Source: Rotaria socialis
Taxonomy: Eukaryota; Rotifera; Eurotatoria; Philodinida; Philodinidae
NCBI GenBank assembly: GCA_905331475.1
Contig: CAJNYU010004621.1
Location: forward strand, 50,030-114,029
Direction: 5' to 3'
Length of the DNA stretch: 64,000 nucleotides
The translations under genes and the position numbers were made by a program. The notes under the pieces are model-generated. The model ran no database searches, had not been told where the DNA came from, and saw only the letters and a program-made list of their open reading frames with translations. The first letter of the stretch is position 1. Each line of letters opens with the position of its first letter. This document shows positions 11,750 through 22,289 of the stretch, piece after piece.

Positions 11750-12547
11750 ATGGATAACTGGTGGACTAGCTTTTGCATTCTTGTTTCATATGTCATTTTA
11801 TCCCATAGTCAAACACATATACCTCTTACACAACCAACACTAACATCAATTACAGCCGTTAATTCAACAGCTTTGACAGTCACATGGGTATTCGCGAATG
11901 CAACCTATGACCAATCTGATCTTATACGAATTACTATTCAATTTTATGAATTTTATTATAATTATGGTCCAGTAAATACTTCCATTAGTTACACATTTAC
12001 AGCCACCAATAAAACTATAACAAGTTTTACACAAAATTTCGATCTCGTTAATGCTTTCTATTATGTATGTCTGTCATCGAATTCGACGAACGTAAATGCG
12101 CCTAGCCCTCTTGTGAAAAGAACTTGCTTGCTGAAACAAACATGTTCAAGAGCAAATTCATCGATATGTTCACAAATACCTTTTGTAATTATTTCCAATG
12201 GAGCTAGTTCATCGAATTCGTTAAATATAAATATTAATTGGCTAAAACAATTGCCGTATACTCAAAATGGTGCTACTGTACAATTGATCAGCAATGGTGC
12301 GACGGGGACATTATTAACGTCAACAGACAATGGTACATATGTAATTCAAACTTATCAAATCTCTAGTTTACAATCGAATACAAATTATACTGCTAATATA
12401 ATCGTTAATTACACTATTTTCGGTAGTATTTTAACTGATGCAATTAATTATACTATATTAACATCGCGATCATCGAACTTATTCTCTACCGGTGATAGTT
12501 TTATTCTTATGATTTGTTTGGTGTTTTTAGTTTTTTCGATTTATTAA
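11750..12547 (+). CDS. Secreted/GPI-like glycoprotein with FN3-like repeats
   Basis: Single-exon gene of 265 residues from ATG 11750; an upstream in-frame ATG (11675) adds 25 residues but would bury the signal peptide. Residues 1-22 form a hydrophobic leader. The body has two weak fibronectin type III-like units (SITAVNSTALTVTWVF; later YQISSLQSNTNYTANI) and many Asn-X-Ser/Thr glycosylation sites. Five or more cysteines lie mid-protein. The last 22 residues are hydrophobic and run to the stop with almost no cytoplasmic tail, as for a GPI-anchored or tail-inserted surface protein. No family name could be assigned; function unknown. A possible acceptor (CATGTAG) at about 11727 allows a 5'UTR splice. 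Confidence 0.6.
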   Translation: MDNWWTSFCILVSYVILSHSQTHIPLTQPTLTSITAVNSTALTVTWVFANATYDQSDLIRITIQFYEFYYNYGPVNTSISYTFTATNKTITSFTQNFDLVNAFYYVCLSSNSTNVNAPSPLVKRTCLLKQTCSRANSSICSQIPFVIISNGASSSNSLNININWLKQLPYTQNGATVQLISNGATGTLLTSTDNGTYVIQTYQISSLQSNTNYTANIIVNYTIFGSILTDAINYTILTSRSSNLFSTGDSFILMICLVFLVFSIY

Positions 12548-14234
12548 AAAAAGATTCCTTCTTATTAATTTTGAGTATTTCTATAACAGTCAAAGTAGCT
12601 AAACTTGACCGAATGATTCAATCAAAAAGAAAATATGAATGCGTGGAAAATTCTTAATAGTCTTAATTTGTTTGAGTAATAATTATCACTTCATTTTCGG
12701 GTCCCATTAAAAATGTGAATAGTGTTTGTCCTTCAACGGCAGAGATTGCCACATTAAATTACTTCATTTTTTATATTATCAATACTACCACAATTACTTG
12801 TATTCAATGGAGAACTCATTGATATAGTTCCTCATGCATATAAAACTTAATTGTATATAGAAATGATGATTCATTGCGTAGTTTTGCTTGCAAATGAATT
12901 ACAAGAATATAAACTATCCTACAGTATCGCTCGTCTTTCTATAAGTTAATAAAAATTGCATCGGTGTAGAAATGAACCGATTGTGAGAATTTTTTAAGTA
13001 TGTCTAACAGAAATAAGGTCAAACTTATTCAAATTATCGCGATTGTATTAGAAAAAAAATGACCTCGAAGAAGATAATCTGATATTGTTTGAGGTGCAAT
13101 TTGAATCCGTCAGTGGGTCTTGCGCTTCGGGATTATTAGTACAATGCTGGATAATAAACATTTCAATAACAAGAAATATATCTCTCACACTGTAACGTGA
13201 ATATCATAGTTTCTACTTTTTGCAATATTCATTTCCTATATTGACTAGAGACTTACACTACCGGCAGTTGTAGGCAACTCCAGGTTCTTCAAATTAATAT
13301 CAAGTAAATTAGATTTCTATTTAAACTGTTTGTTGGCTGGTTTCCCATAGGCATATTACTTGCCGAGGCCTATTCTCAACTGTCAAATACATAGTACTAT
13401 CGGTTTATTTTGATAATAGAAATAGTTGATTAGAAATCAACGTAGACATCAGTTTTCTTCCTTCTTCGATTAGACAATTCTGAATCTGAAATCATGTAAA
13501 AAACAGATGACTATATAGTTAACCTAGAATTTAAATGGAAAGTGTTGGTGATAAACGATAACAGGTCATAAATAATAACAACTCGTTACTGATATATGTA
13601 CTCTTTTTTTTATTTCATTTCTTAAGGATTAAATAAAAGAATGACGACGAACTATGCCTAAAAATAACAATCTTCTTATGATTAGGAACTGCGAATGTAT
13701 CTTGTTTCATATTTTAATCTCACAGGGGATTGTGCTAGCAGTGGTCTTTTTAATAATAGTAATCTTCTACTAATTTTTTAATGCATTTTATTATAATTGG
13801 AATGCAGTTCATTTTTACATAGTAAAAATGTTAATATTTTGTTGTTTGACGCTCGGAAATTGTATTCAATTCATTTGTACGTATTGATCCATTTACGGTT
13901 GATAGTCCGAAACGAGTTGAACTCTAATCAGGTGCTTGAGTCATGTGTAAAACATAGAATGTTTTTCGGTAATATACATAAATTGTACGACGAAACATTT
14001 CACGGAAAAATTCACTTGTGTATGTGTAAACGTAGAATGATTTTGAACAATTGCCATACAATAAAAGGATACTGATTTGTAATAATATTCCATCAACGGT
14101 TCGATGATAATTTGATTTTGGTACAGTTGTTGTTTAAAAAAATATCCATATAATGCAATACGTATTTAATCGAGATAACTTGATAGAGTTGCTCATGAAA
14201 GCATCATCTATAAAAATGAAACAATTTAATTAGT
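12548..14234. other. Intergenic
   Basis: About 1.7 kb. The only open frame of note, at 13797-14075, has no recognisable motif and unremarkable composition and was not called. No repeats with clear ends seen. Confidence 0.5.
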
Positions 14235-14905
14235 TTATAACCAATTGAGACTTGCAGCAATAAGTTGTGATTCTGCTTTTTGTGTACGTCGTTGTTCAGT
14301 CGTCATTCTTGTTGTCGTCGCACCTACACGCTGTTTTGTTTTTACAACATTTCGAAATGTTGAAAAGCTAAAGGATAACATAAGTCCATTTGGTAATATA
14401 CCTGTCTAAATAATAAAATGAACACTGTAGATAATTGCGTAAGTTCCTGGTTGTGCTGTACATGATGGATAAAACACCATAGAAAACCAGCATATGAGTC
14501 GATGATAACAGTGAGACAATAATCACTATTAGTGCAACACGATGGGCAACGTTCAACTGACTAGACGATCGATGGTTGTTAAAAAAAATCATATAAGTAA
14601 CTAAAGCAGGTAATGCAACCCCGAAATACAATCGAATTTTGCAATAAGCTACATTAGTACTAAAAAATGTACTGCCTAAACGATCATTGGCCAAACGTAA
14701 TATGAGACCAAAATAAAATGCTATTGATTCACAAATAGATGTGCATAAAAAATAAAATGCACATGAACTTGTTTTTTTATTTTTTGGATGTAAATGTTAT
14801 AAAATTACATACAGATTCACATGAACCAAATAGAAGTGAAATTATGGACACATATAAAGGCATCTCGTTGGTAATTCGCTGAATAAGAGTTTCACTAGAA
14901 CTCAT
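14235..14905 (-). pseudogene. Decayed rhodopsin-like GPCR
   Basis: Reading the complement from ATG 14905, the N-terminus and first membrane segment (PLYVSIISLLFGSCESVC) and later YCKIRLYFGVALPALVTY, NVAHRVALIVII and a TM7/C-tail block (GILPNGLMLSFSF then RTQKAESQLIAAS) match the order in class A GPCRs. A TAA in an A-rich run between TM1 and TM2 requires a one-base frame change. The DRY region after TM3 is shortened to a few residues, and no sequence for TM5 and TM6 lies between 14400 and 14480. These lesions together argue for a pseudogene. The C-terminal block is still open down to the stop at 14235. Confidence 0.6.
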
Positions 14906-16913
14906 GATGATGCTTCAAGCAGATATAAATACAGTTTATCTGTAAATAAAAGATATATTTTTAAAATTAATTGCACATACACCTAGAAAAACGGTTCTGC
15001 ATTGTCAAGGAACGACTTTCTTCTGTTGAAATCGTAGGAAAAGTAGAGCAACTTATGCTTGGCTTTAGTCTTGATAGCAAAGTATTAATGCACATTTACT
15101 TCTGAAAAGCAAGCCTTTTCTTGCAGGAAACATTTGGCTTAGAGATATTAGATTAAAAAAAAAACGGAGTATACTCACCTAATCGGACGCTGTTTTTTCT
15201 TGGTCAAAAAAGAAAAGATAATCAAATTAAATGAGTTTTGTCATCGTTTAGCATTTGAAGAAAAACATGCCAAGAGATAGGGTAAAACAATTAACACTAT
15301 TCAATAGGACAGCAAGTTGATGAATAAATGATACATGAAAAAGTGTCTCGAGCATAGCCAGTAGGCAAATAAGCTTTCCGCTGACGCTCTTTGAAAAAAT
15401 AGTGGATGAAATTGATTCAGTTATTAATAAACTTAAGCAGACACTTTGCATCATTGAAGGCTACGAAAGAAAATATACCGTACAATTGAATTACTTATTT
15501 CACAATATCGCCATCGGACACTAATAGAACACTTTAAAAATACTTTCTCTATCTATGAAATTCGAATTCTTTGAGTTTAAATTTCAAAACTGTTTTATGA
15601 TATAGATGGCCATATATTTGGAGTGCATGCTCAAAACGAAAAGAATTTTAAACGATTGATTGATTTCAATGCTGCAGTAGAACCAGGTGATTCTTTATTT
15701 CTGCGAGTCTCAAAATCAAGCGAGCATCTTTAAGATTAAACGTCATCCCATACGTACGAAATGTCAAATAAATGCTTATACTGTATCTTAATAAAATAGA
15801 GTAAAACAAAATTATTTTGTCTCAAGATAGGTGTAATGAGTAATTACATATAACTATACAGATTAAGTTAGCAAGAAACAAAAATTAAATCTTACTTTAT
15901 TTTAGTTCGAATTATAGTGAAGTAACAAAATTGTCGTCATGAACGTTTTTCTATAAACTCAATATTTATATATATATATAATGGTAAGAGACGTTAAAGT
16001 TATCTTAAATATAAATTGTGTAGGAGAGGAAAAGCTTATTCGCAATTGTATCTTCTTACTAATTTGAAAAGTTATATCCCGTAGTGAATATTTTTAACTC
16101 ACGTCAGTGCTCTATTGAAGTACTTCTGACGTTCTAGTATACGATCCATCTTGATATATTTTCTCTGACGAATCCAAATTGATTTATTGTTCTTCAAGAG
16201 AGAGAAATTATACTTTTTGAAATTATTAGTGGTGAACTCATCCATATTGAATCAGTTTACGTGTTTTTTGCTTGCCTTTCATTTATCCATGTTCTACATT
16301 TTCATGTTATTTTGTACAAATGAAACTACCATGAATTGATATGAAAGAGAGAGAGAGAGCTAACCAATTTCATGAAAGTAATCATTTTTTTATTGAGACT
16401 ACTACTAATATAATTAATCATGACACTCGAGTATAGTCACAAGTTGCTCTGATATGCATAGAAGACGATCTAAGGTACTATTAGTCATGTATCTGTTATG
16501 AACTCTTGCAAATATTGTCTGAGGTACATGGAAACTCATGAAATGCGACCTACTCGTAAAACGGAAAACCTTAGCGTTCGCTGACTGTCATATTAATGAA
16601 TTAAAGATTATGTCAGTCAAGATATCGAACCTAGAAGTTCATCCTCGATGAATGTACTACTGTGATGCAACTTGAGAAGTGTGCCGTTGTCGTTATCTTT
16701 CTGATGTTTGTTTCTTTTTATGGATTTCACTGAAAATAAAAACGATATGACTATTTCTTCACATTCGAATATCTACGTGTGGTTTTGTTTTTATTAAAAA
16801 GTGGGAAATTATTAAAACAAACACATTTGAGAGAGCTTTTTAGTTCGTGCCATGATAATTATCGTCGTTATTCTATAATAGCAAAAAATAAATAAACATA
16901 TAAATTATTGTTT
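14906..16913. other. Intergenic with a short GA microsatellite
   Basis: About 2 kb with no supportable gene; the frame at 15248-15454 has no motif. A short (GA)n run lies near 16346-16360 and a short TA run near 15968-15980. Confidence 0.5.
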
Positions 16914-17054
16914 TCAATTTAAAAAATAGAAAATCTTACAATCTAACTTCGCTTTTTTATTCGATGCATTAATATAATGATAAACAATAATCAATGTAAA
17001 TGCCATAGCATTCAGAAAATTAACAGTAAGCATTAATTCTGTATCGGTAATCAT
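16914..17054 (-). CDS. OST4: Oligosaccharyltransferase subunit OST4
   Basis: A 46-codon frame with the OST4 signature: start MITDTELMLT, one membrane helix (FLNAMAFTLIIVYHYI), then a short polar Lys-rich tail (NASNKKAK). OST4 proteins are about 37-40 residues and begin MITD. OST4 is a tiny ER membrane subunit that helps hold catalytic STT3 in the N-glycosylation complex. The frame is preceded by a clean splice acceptor (TTTTAG, AG at 17069-17070) with only 37 bp between it and the stop of the syntaxin on the same strand, so a cis 5' exon would have to overlap the syntaxin gene; trans-splicing of a two-gene transcript is simpler. A donor-like GTAAGA at about 16943 leaves the exact C-terminus open. 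Confidence 0.8.
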   Translation of the reverse strand: MITDTELMLTVNFLNAMAFTLIIVYHYINASNKKAKLDCKIFYFLN

Positions 17055-17104
17055 TGGTTGTTTTCGATCTAAAATAAGAATAAATATAGATTATTATTTT
17101 TATT

Positions 17105-17839
17105 TTAACGAAAAGGCAAAGCTAATTTAAGTGTAATATAAATAATTAATAAAACGATAAGAAAAGAACAAATTAAAATTAATATTAAAATCCATTTTAT
17201 ATGTTTCGAACGTTTTTTAACTTGTACAGTTGTTTTAACATTTTCAGTCGCTTCCTCGATCATACCGTCTGTGCTTGTTAATGCGTCTTCAATATTACTA
17301 ACCATTCTACCTTGTTCATATACAATACGATGTATATCATGAAATGCTTCATGTATATCAACTAAATCTTTTTCAAGACCACCAACAAACGTAGTATGCT
17401 TTTCAATACGATTTAATTCCAATGTTGTTTCATTGTCATTGCCATTAATTAATTTGGCTAGTTGTTCTTGTTGTTCATCATTCACTTTTTCAATGTCATT
17501 TTGTTTATAATCATAACCTAAATTATTATGAGCATCTTGTTGCATAGCTTCAAATTTCATACGAGATTTTTGAAGACATATTTTTAATGAACTTAAACGT
17601 TTTATTGCCGTTACTGAATATGGACATTGATCTAATTGTAATATTGATGAATAAAGAAATTTTATATCTGATGCAATTTCAGCTAATTGTTTAAAATATA
17701 ATTGTGCATTATTTACTGATAAGTTTCGAGAGAGTTTTTCTATTGTTTGTAGATTTTTGGTTAGATCATGCAAACGTCGTTCACAGCCATTTAAATGACG
17801 TTGAAAGTCAACTTTAGTATGAATAATATCAATCGTCAT
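17105..17839 (-). CDS. Qa-SNARE, syntaxin family
   Basis: Intronless, 244 residues. The C-terminal third is a SNARE motif (about 150-212): IHEAFHDIHRIVYEQGRMV, with the zero-layer glutamine in YEQG, followed by a basic patch (KKRSKHIK) and one C-terminal membrane anchor. The N-terminal part is helical with predicted coiled coil, consistent with a Habc-like domain. Syntaxins form four-helix bundles with other SNAREs to fuse membranes. Similarity to endosomal syntaxin 7/12 is the best guess; the exact subtype is not fixed by sequence seen here. Followed closely by OST4 on the same strand. Confidence 0.8.
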   Translation of the reverse strand: MTIDIIHTKVDFQRHLNGCERRLHDLTKNLQTIEKLSRNLSVNNAQLYFKQLAEIASDIKFLYSSILQLDQCPYSVTAIKRLSSLKICLQKSRMKFEAMQQDAHNNLGYDYKQNDIEKVNDEQQEQLAKLINGNDNETTLELNRIEKHTTFVGGLEKDLVDIHEAFHDIHRIVYEQGRMVSNIEDALTSTDGMIEEATENVKTTVQVKKRSKHIKWILILILICSFLIVLLIIYITLKLALPFR

Positions 17840-18447
17840 TTCAGTTTCTTTATATTTTTTTCTACCACGAGAATGATGCCAATGGTGTTAAAGAAAAAAA
17901 AGCAAAAAGCAAAACAAAACTGACAGTGTAACGTGTAGGTATGTAAAATGCCAACATTTCGTTTTTTTCCTCTCTTCGTTTTCTTGTCTATCATACAATT
18001 GTTTGTAGGTCTCAATTCTATTTCATTCTCAGATTCAAGGTAATGAGGAAATGAATCATTTAGAAATTGCGGAAAGAAAAACAAAAAACAAATTCGTATT
18101 TCGCTTATAGAGAAACTATCAACTATGAATTTTTATACAGCTCGTTGAATACCAATGGATTTCAGTTATGCAAAATTTATATGAGTCATAGAAACATGGC
18201 ACTAAAAATGGTTGATTCTGATAGTGTGAATTTACTCTTTTTATCTTAACATTTCAAAGATCATTAAAATAATGTTATCTAAAGTGCCTAGAGTAAACCG
18301 TAAGAAAATGATATATCTAATGAAGAATTTTAGGAAGTAAATAGTCACTATTAATACAATACTTGCAACAGACTAGTTATCACTGAATGTATTGACTTAG
18401 ACCATTTGAATACGAAGCTATTCGTTCTATTGTTAGATGTGCTGCAT
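17840..18447. other. Intergenic
   Basis: About 600 bp upstream of the syntaxin start, the likely promoter side. Small open frames here (for example 18067-18249) have no motifs. Confidence 0.45.
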
Positions 18448-18455
18448 AGAGAAAT
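18448..18455. repeat. Target-site duplication, left copy
   Basis: AGAGAAAT directly before the GGG end of the MITE; identical to the copy at the right end. Confidence 0.75.
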
Positions 18456-19125
18456 GGGTCGTATCCGGATTCGGTCGTAATTGGAAATATGTTCTCTCAA
18501 TTGGGTCCTATCTCAGTTCGGTCCCTGCCCGTTTATTCGTGATTTATAAATATAAATATAATAAGCCTATCGTAATGTTCGTACCCACCCTATTTAAATC
18601 TAAAAATTTCATTTTGCAATTATGATTGGTTAAAAATAATTCTTATGATAATCCTTCTTGAACTAAATGACGCATCAGCGCTCACTCATTGTTAACGTTC
18701 ATTTATTAAATATAAAGCGAATATTAAAATTAGCATGCAATTTACAACTACAAATCGGGGTGCACTTGTCCTCAATTACCAAGGTTTTCAATATACTATT
18801 AAGCGAGAATACACAAAGAACAACGAATGGCATTGTCGTGCAAGACCACGTACAACATCTTTATCATTATGTCGTGATAATAAATCAATTATTCGGGAAC
18901 CAGGTGTGCATATCTGTACACCTAATAGATTTTTTAATTGTCTTGTTATTCTTTATGATATAAATTATTCTCTTCTCTTTGATATGTAATCATGAATTAT
19001 TTTAATTAACATTATTCAAATAGAAATGAGAAATAATTACGGGACCGAACTGAGATAGGACCTGATTAAGATAGGACCCAATTGAGAGAACATATTTCTA
19101 ATTAGGACCGAATCAGGGACATCCC
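18456..19125. mobile_element. MULE-type MITE carrying a FLYWCH fragment
   Basis: A 670-bp element bounded by imperfect terminal inverted repeats of roughly 75-80 bp. Both ends start GGG and share GATTCGGTC and the 20-mer ATATGTTCTCTCAATTGGGT (right end read on the complement). An 8-bp direct repeat AGAGAAAT flanks it at 18448-18455 and 19126-19133, a target-site duplication of the length typical of Mutator-like or hAT elements. The internal frame at 18735 encodes part of a FLYWCH zinc-binding domain ([15 protein letters not shown]; then NEWHCRA, SLSLC, GVHIC), a module common in Mutator-like transposases. No transposase catalytic core is present, so the element is non-autonomous. Confidence 0.8.
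18735..18932 (+). pseudogene. FLYWCH zinc-finger fragment inside the MITE
   Basis: The frame begins [20 protein letters not shown], continues to [10 protein letters not shown] and ends near GVHICTPN. The spacing of F, L, Y, W-x-C, C and H follows the FLYWCH pattern, but the last zinc ligand is Cys rather than His. It is an orphan fragment of a transposon-borne domain without an associated transposase. Confidence 0.6.
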
Positions 19126-19133
19126 AGAGAAAT
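19126..19133. repeat. Target-site duplication, right copy
   Basis: AGAGAAAT directly after the CCC end of the MITE; identical to the left copy. Confidence 0.75.
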
Positions 19134-19216
19134 GTTACGCGCAGTTTTTGATTACATGTTTATTAGTACAAAAAACACAACACACACACTTGTTAATATA
19201 AAGAAATAGATTTTTT

Positions 19217-19662
19217 TTATGAATCGAAGAAATCATTTATATCTAATGTACTATTTGTACTTTGTTGAGAATTTGTCATTGCCTGATTATTATTATCTAT
19301 TGGTATGTTAAGTAATGTTTGATTCAATAATTCACTTGTAAGTGTTTTTGATGATGAATGATTATCTTTATTTACATTTGCACAGTCTGTTATTATTGAA
19401 CGAATCTAAAAGATAAATTACATAAATTAAATAAAAGTCAATATATTAATTTATTTACCATTGTTTCAAATGACAATGTCATTAATTTTGCAAGACGTTC
19501 ATCATTACATGCAATACCCAACCGTTTAAGATGATGTTGAATCAGAGATATACGAAAACATGGTTCATATTTTGACATTCGACTACATAACTGTTCAATG
19601 TCTTCAACAGTTACTAGGTCCTCTTCGTCATTTGCAGATACAGTTGGCACCCGAGAAGCCAT
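19217..19662 (-). CDS. Small nuclear-type protein, possible histone-fold/TAF10-like
   Basis: Two exons on the complement (19459-19662 and 19217-19405) give 130 residues. An acidic N-terminus (ANDEEDLVTVEDIEQL) leads into a helical block: MSKYEPCFRISLIQHHLKRL, then NDERLAKLMTLSFETM. This spacing recalls the TAF10 histone fold (HYL-x3-G-x4-D-x-R-x3-L), but many family positions differ, so the assignment is tentative. The remainder (about 80-130) is Asn/Ser-rich and probably disordered, ending in DINDFFDS. TAF10 is a subunit of TFIID and SAGA. If not TAF10, I cannot name it. Confidence 0.55.
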
Positions 19663-21322
19663 TTAAAATTTGAAGAAATGAAGTTTAAAAAAAAAACAGA
19701 AAAAGCAAGCAAGCAATGTGTATCAGTCATGTGTGCATTGGCAATATGCTTGTCCAATCGGATGCAGAGATTGATAGGATGTCGCTAGTATACGAGAAAA
19801 TGTGAATTATTTGGGTATCAGTTTTACAAGAACAATAATTGTAAGATAACATGATAATGTAAACGATTCTTTTACTCCTTTCTTTCAGCTGTTTAACATC
19901 AGCATGACCGGCAGTAAGCATAGCTTTTATTCAGTTTTACTAGATTCAATACTTGATTGTATGTGTCACTAAACACAAGAGAAGGGCGTGCGGTTGTGCA
20001 CTCAAATACTTTTTGTTAATACCACACCCACACCCTTATTTATTTAGTTTTATTTTTTAGATTATTGGATTTTATTTTGAGGAATAAAATATGAATGAAC
20101 AATGTAACACTTATTTTAAACCGTGAAAAAAGACGAGATTGAGACGATAAAGGCCAAAAATAGAGTCCTTTTATCACTCGACTTTTGTTATCGGAAACGG
20201 TCTTAAACGATATCGTTAACATTTCGAGAAAAAACGGCTCGTAATCAGACTTGACGGAAAACTGGGGAAAACGACGGTCGTTTTTCATCGTTTAGGGCAT
20301 CAATTACGCCGCTTCTTGACCGTTTCAGGCAGTTTAATGCCATCTTACAGGCGGTCTAACTGGTGGATCTGAGGTAGACTAAATTAGAAATATTTATCTC
20401 TGGTTAAAGAAAGTTTGGTTCCTTACGTCAATTATATATTTCCATTTTTATTTCGTGTGATTTTCCTTTTTCTTTCTACTTTCATTTTCTAACCTTCAAA
20501 GCCTTCCTTGTGCAAGAAATTGTAATACAGAGCCCTGAAGAGTGTTACTATTAATCAAATAAATAACATGAAACACGTCGGCGAATTAAACTCTACATTC
20601 ATTTTTATTCTATTCAAGCGCATCATTTATTTTAAATTTCATGAATCGACTAAGATTGATTTGTATTTTTGACAAAAATATAAGTTGACCCATTCGTTTT
20701 CCATTTACCCTCACCCTCAACTACTCAACAGCGAACACCTGTAAAAACATTTAAAAATACTTATTGTAACGATAAAGATGACCCTTGCTAGTTGATGTAT
20801 TAGGACAAACTGGATAGGGGTGTAGTAGCTTACAGCCACTCTCAGTAATGATGTGTATTCGTTTATTCACATATCCAGAGTGTAACCACTTCATACATAA
20901 CACACGTATATATAGGAGAGAGATAGAAGGGAGACAGCAGAGATATATTAGAACAATGAAAAGAAAACAGAAGGAGGAGGAAAGAGAATCATCGAAGCGT
21001 GCCATCAATATCGACATACACACAACCCGGAGATGGCGTAGTGGTTCTATGTATCTGATTATTATTAATCAGACATGAGAAGGCTCGATTCATTCCCCCG
21101 GCACGGTGTCAAGATATACGGGATCGGAAGAATAAACAAAGGAAGAACAGAACGTCCATACATGTTTATACATATATGTATATATATGTAATTGTATATT
21201 CTTTAAATATGCGCACGTGTGTATATTTTTGGTATATTTTGAAACAAGCGCATAAATAGTCGATAGTTGTATTTAATGGGCACATTATTTAACGAAAAAC
21301 AACTCAACCACGATTTGTTGGA
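19663..21322. other. Intergenic
   Basis: About 1.7 kb. Contains a short CCACACCC-CACACCC run at about 20021-20036 and a GC-richer stretch at about 20120-20350 that looks unlike its surroundings and may be an old transposon, though no ends could be defined. Small open frames have no motifs. Confidence 0.4.
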
Positions 21323-22003
21323 ATGCTTCAAAGCTTACATCTTGTTTGGTATGAGGATCGCATGGATCAAGTTAGCGGGCAGTGTTCTCAAGATGCCGTA
21401 ACAAAATTGAAGGAAGAGGGCGTGAAGTACATAGATTCACGAATATGAAGGGATTTGTTGACCACATTACTGGTGTTGAAAAGGAGAAAGTGCTGGCGAT
21501 TTGTTCTAGTGACTCTGTACAATCTATTGTTTCCTCTCTTCGAGACATGTCCCGAGTTATGCCAATTTATATTCTTCGAGGGAAAATACTGGACGACGAA
21601 GAATGGATTAAAAAACAGTCTAAAGTAAAAGGTATTTATGAAGATATGACATTTATTTGTGAAGCTTAAGACTTTACCAGAAAATATAATCAGAATTCGA
21701 TTTCCATCGGTGTCTTGAATAAAAACGATGCAGCTTTCAAGGATAAAAGTCTCAACGACTTGGACCCAGCTTTCATGTATACGCAAATACTAAAGGAAAT
21801 CATTTCGACTCTCGTGTTTGACGAAAAAGACTTGAAAGAATATATCCACTATTATAACGAAAAGCACAAGGGATCTGGTGGTATTCCAAATGGCATAATA
21901 GAATTTGAACAAAAATACGAGAAAAAAACGCAATCTGCTGGTATACAAAAGAACCCTTCCTTTATAGTGCGATTAACGAAGCATTACGTTTGATGAAAAC
22001 TGA

Positions 22004-22039
22004 ATCAGAAGATTGCGTGTTCGAATCACGTCGGGGTAA
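22004..22039 (+). pseudogene. tRNA-Trp 3'-half fragment
   Basis: Matches the complete tRNA-Trp from its anticodon 3' stem onward (ATCAGAAG through CGGGGT) at an offset of 142 bp, with a few changes, and is followed by the same T-run and a CTCAAATATTC spacer motif. The first bases also match the host gene codons for ESED, so the junction lies within shared sequence. Confidence 0.8.
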
Positions 22040-22109
22040 TTCCAATTTTTTTTTCTCAAATATTCTTGTATTGTAAAACCAAAATAATTCAAATAGTACT
22101 CTAAAGGTA

Positions 22110-22181
22110 GACTCCGTGGCGCAACGGTAGCGCGTCTGACTCCAGATCAGAAGGTTGCGTGTTCAAGTCACGTCGGGGTCA
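22110..22181 (+). tRNA. tRNA-Trp (CCA)
   Basis: A 72-base cloverleaf: acceptor arms GACTCCG (22110-22116) and CGGGGTC (22174-22180) pair with one G-U; D-stem GCGC/GCGC; anticodon stem TCTGA/TCAGA around loop CTCCAGA with anticodon CCA at 22142-22144; T-loop TTCAAGT. A run of eight or more T follows within 20 bases, a Pol III terminator. It lies within the broken ART-TPR gene as the complete copy of a tandem array. Structure is sound, so it may be functional, but the intact copy number elsewhere is unknown. Confidence 0.88.
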
Positions 22182-22257
22182 GTTTGTGATTCTTTTTTTT
22201 GGCTCAAATATTCGTTTAGATTCGAAGGATACAAGGCATCAAAACAGTACAAAGCAA

Positions 22258-22289
22258 GACTCCGTGGCGCAAGGGTTGGCGCGTCTGAT
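22258..22289 (+). pseudogene. tRNA-Trp 5'-half fragment
   Basis: GACTCCGTGGCGCAAGGGTT and on to GCGTCTGA repeats the tRNA-Trp from its first base to the 5' anticodon stem at an offset of 148-149 bp, with a one-base insertion in the D-loop. It then passes directly into ART coding sequence (DPDAIIKLAFF). Confidence 0.8.

Noticed and set aside
13797-14075. 92-codon open frame on the + strand
   Set aside because: No family motif, signal peptide or supporting splice sites.
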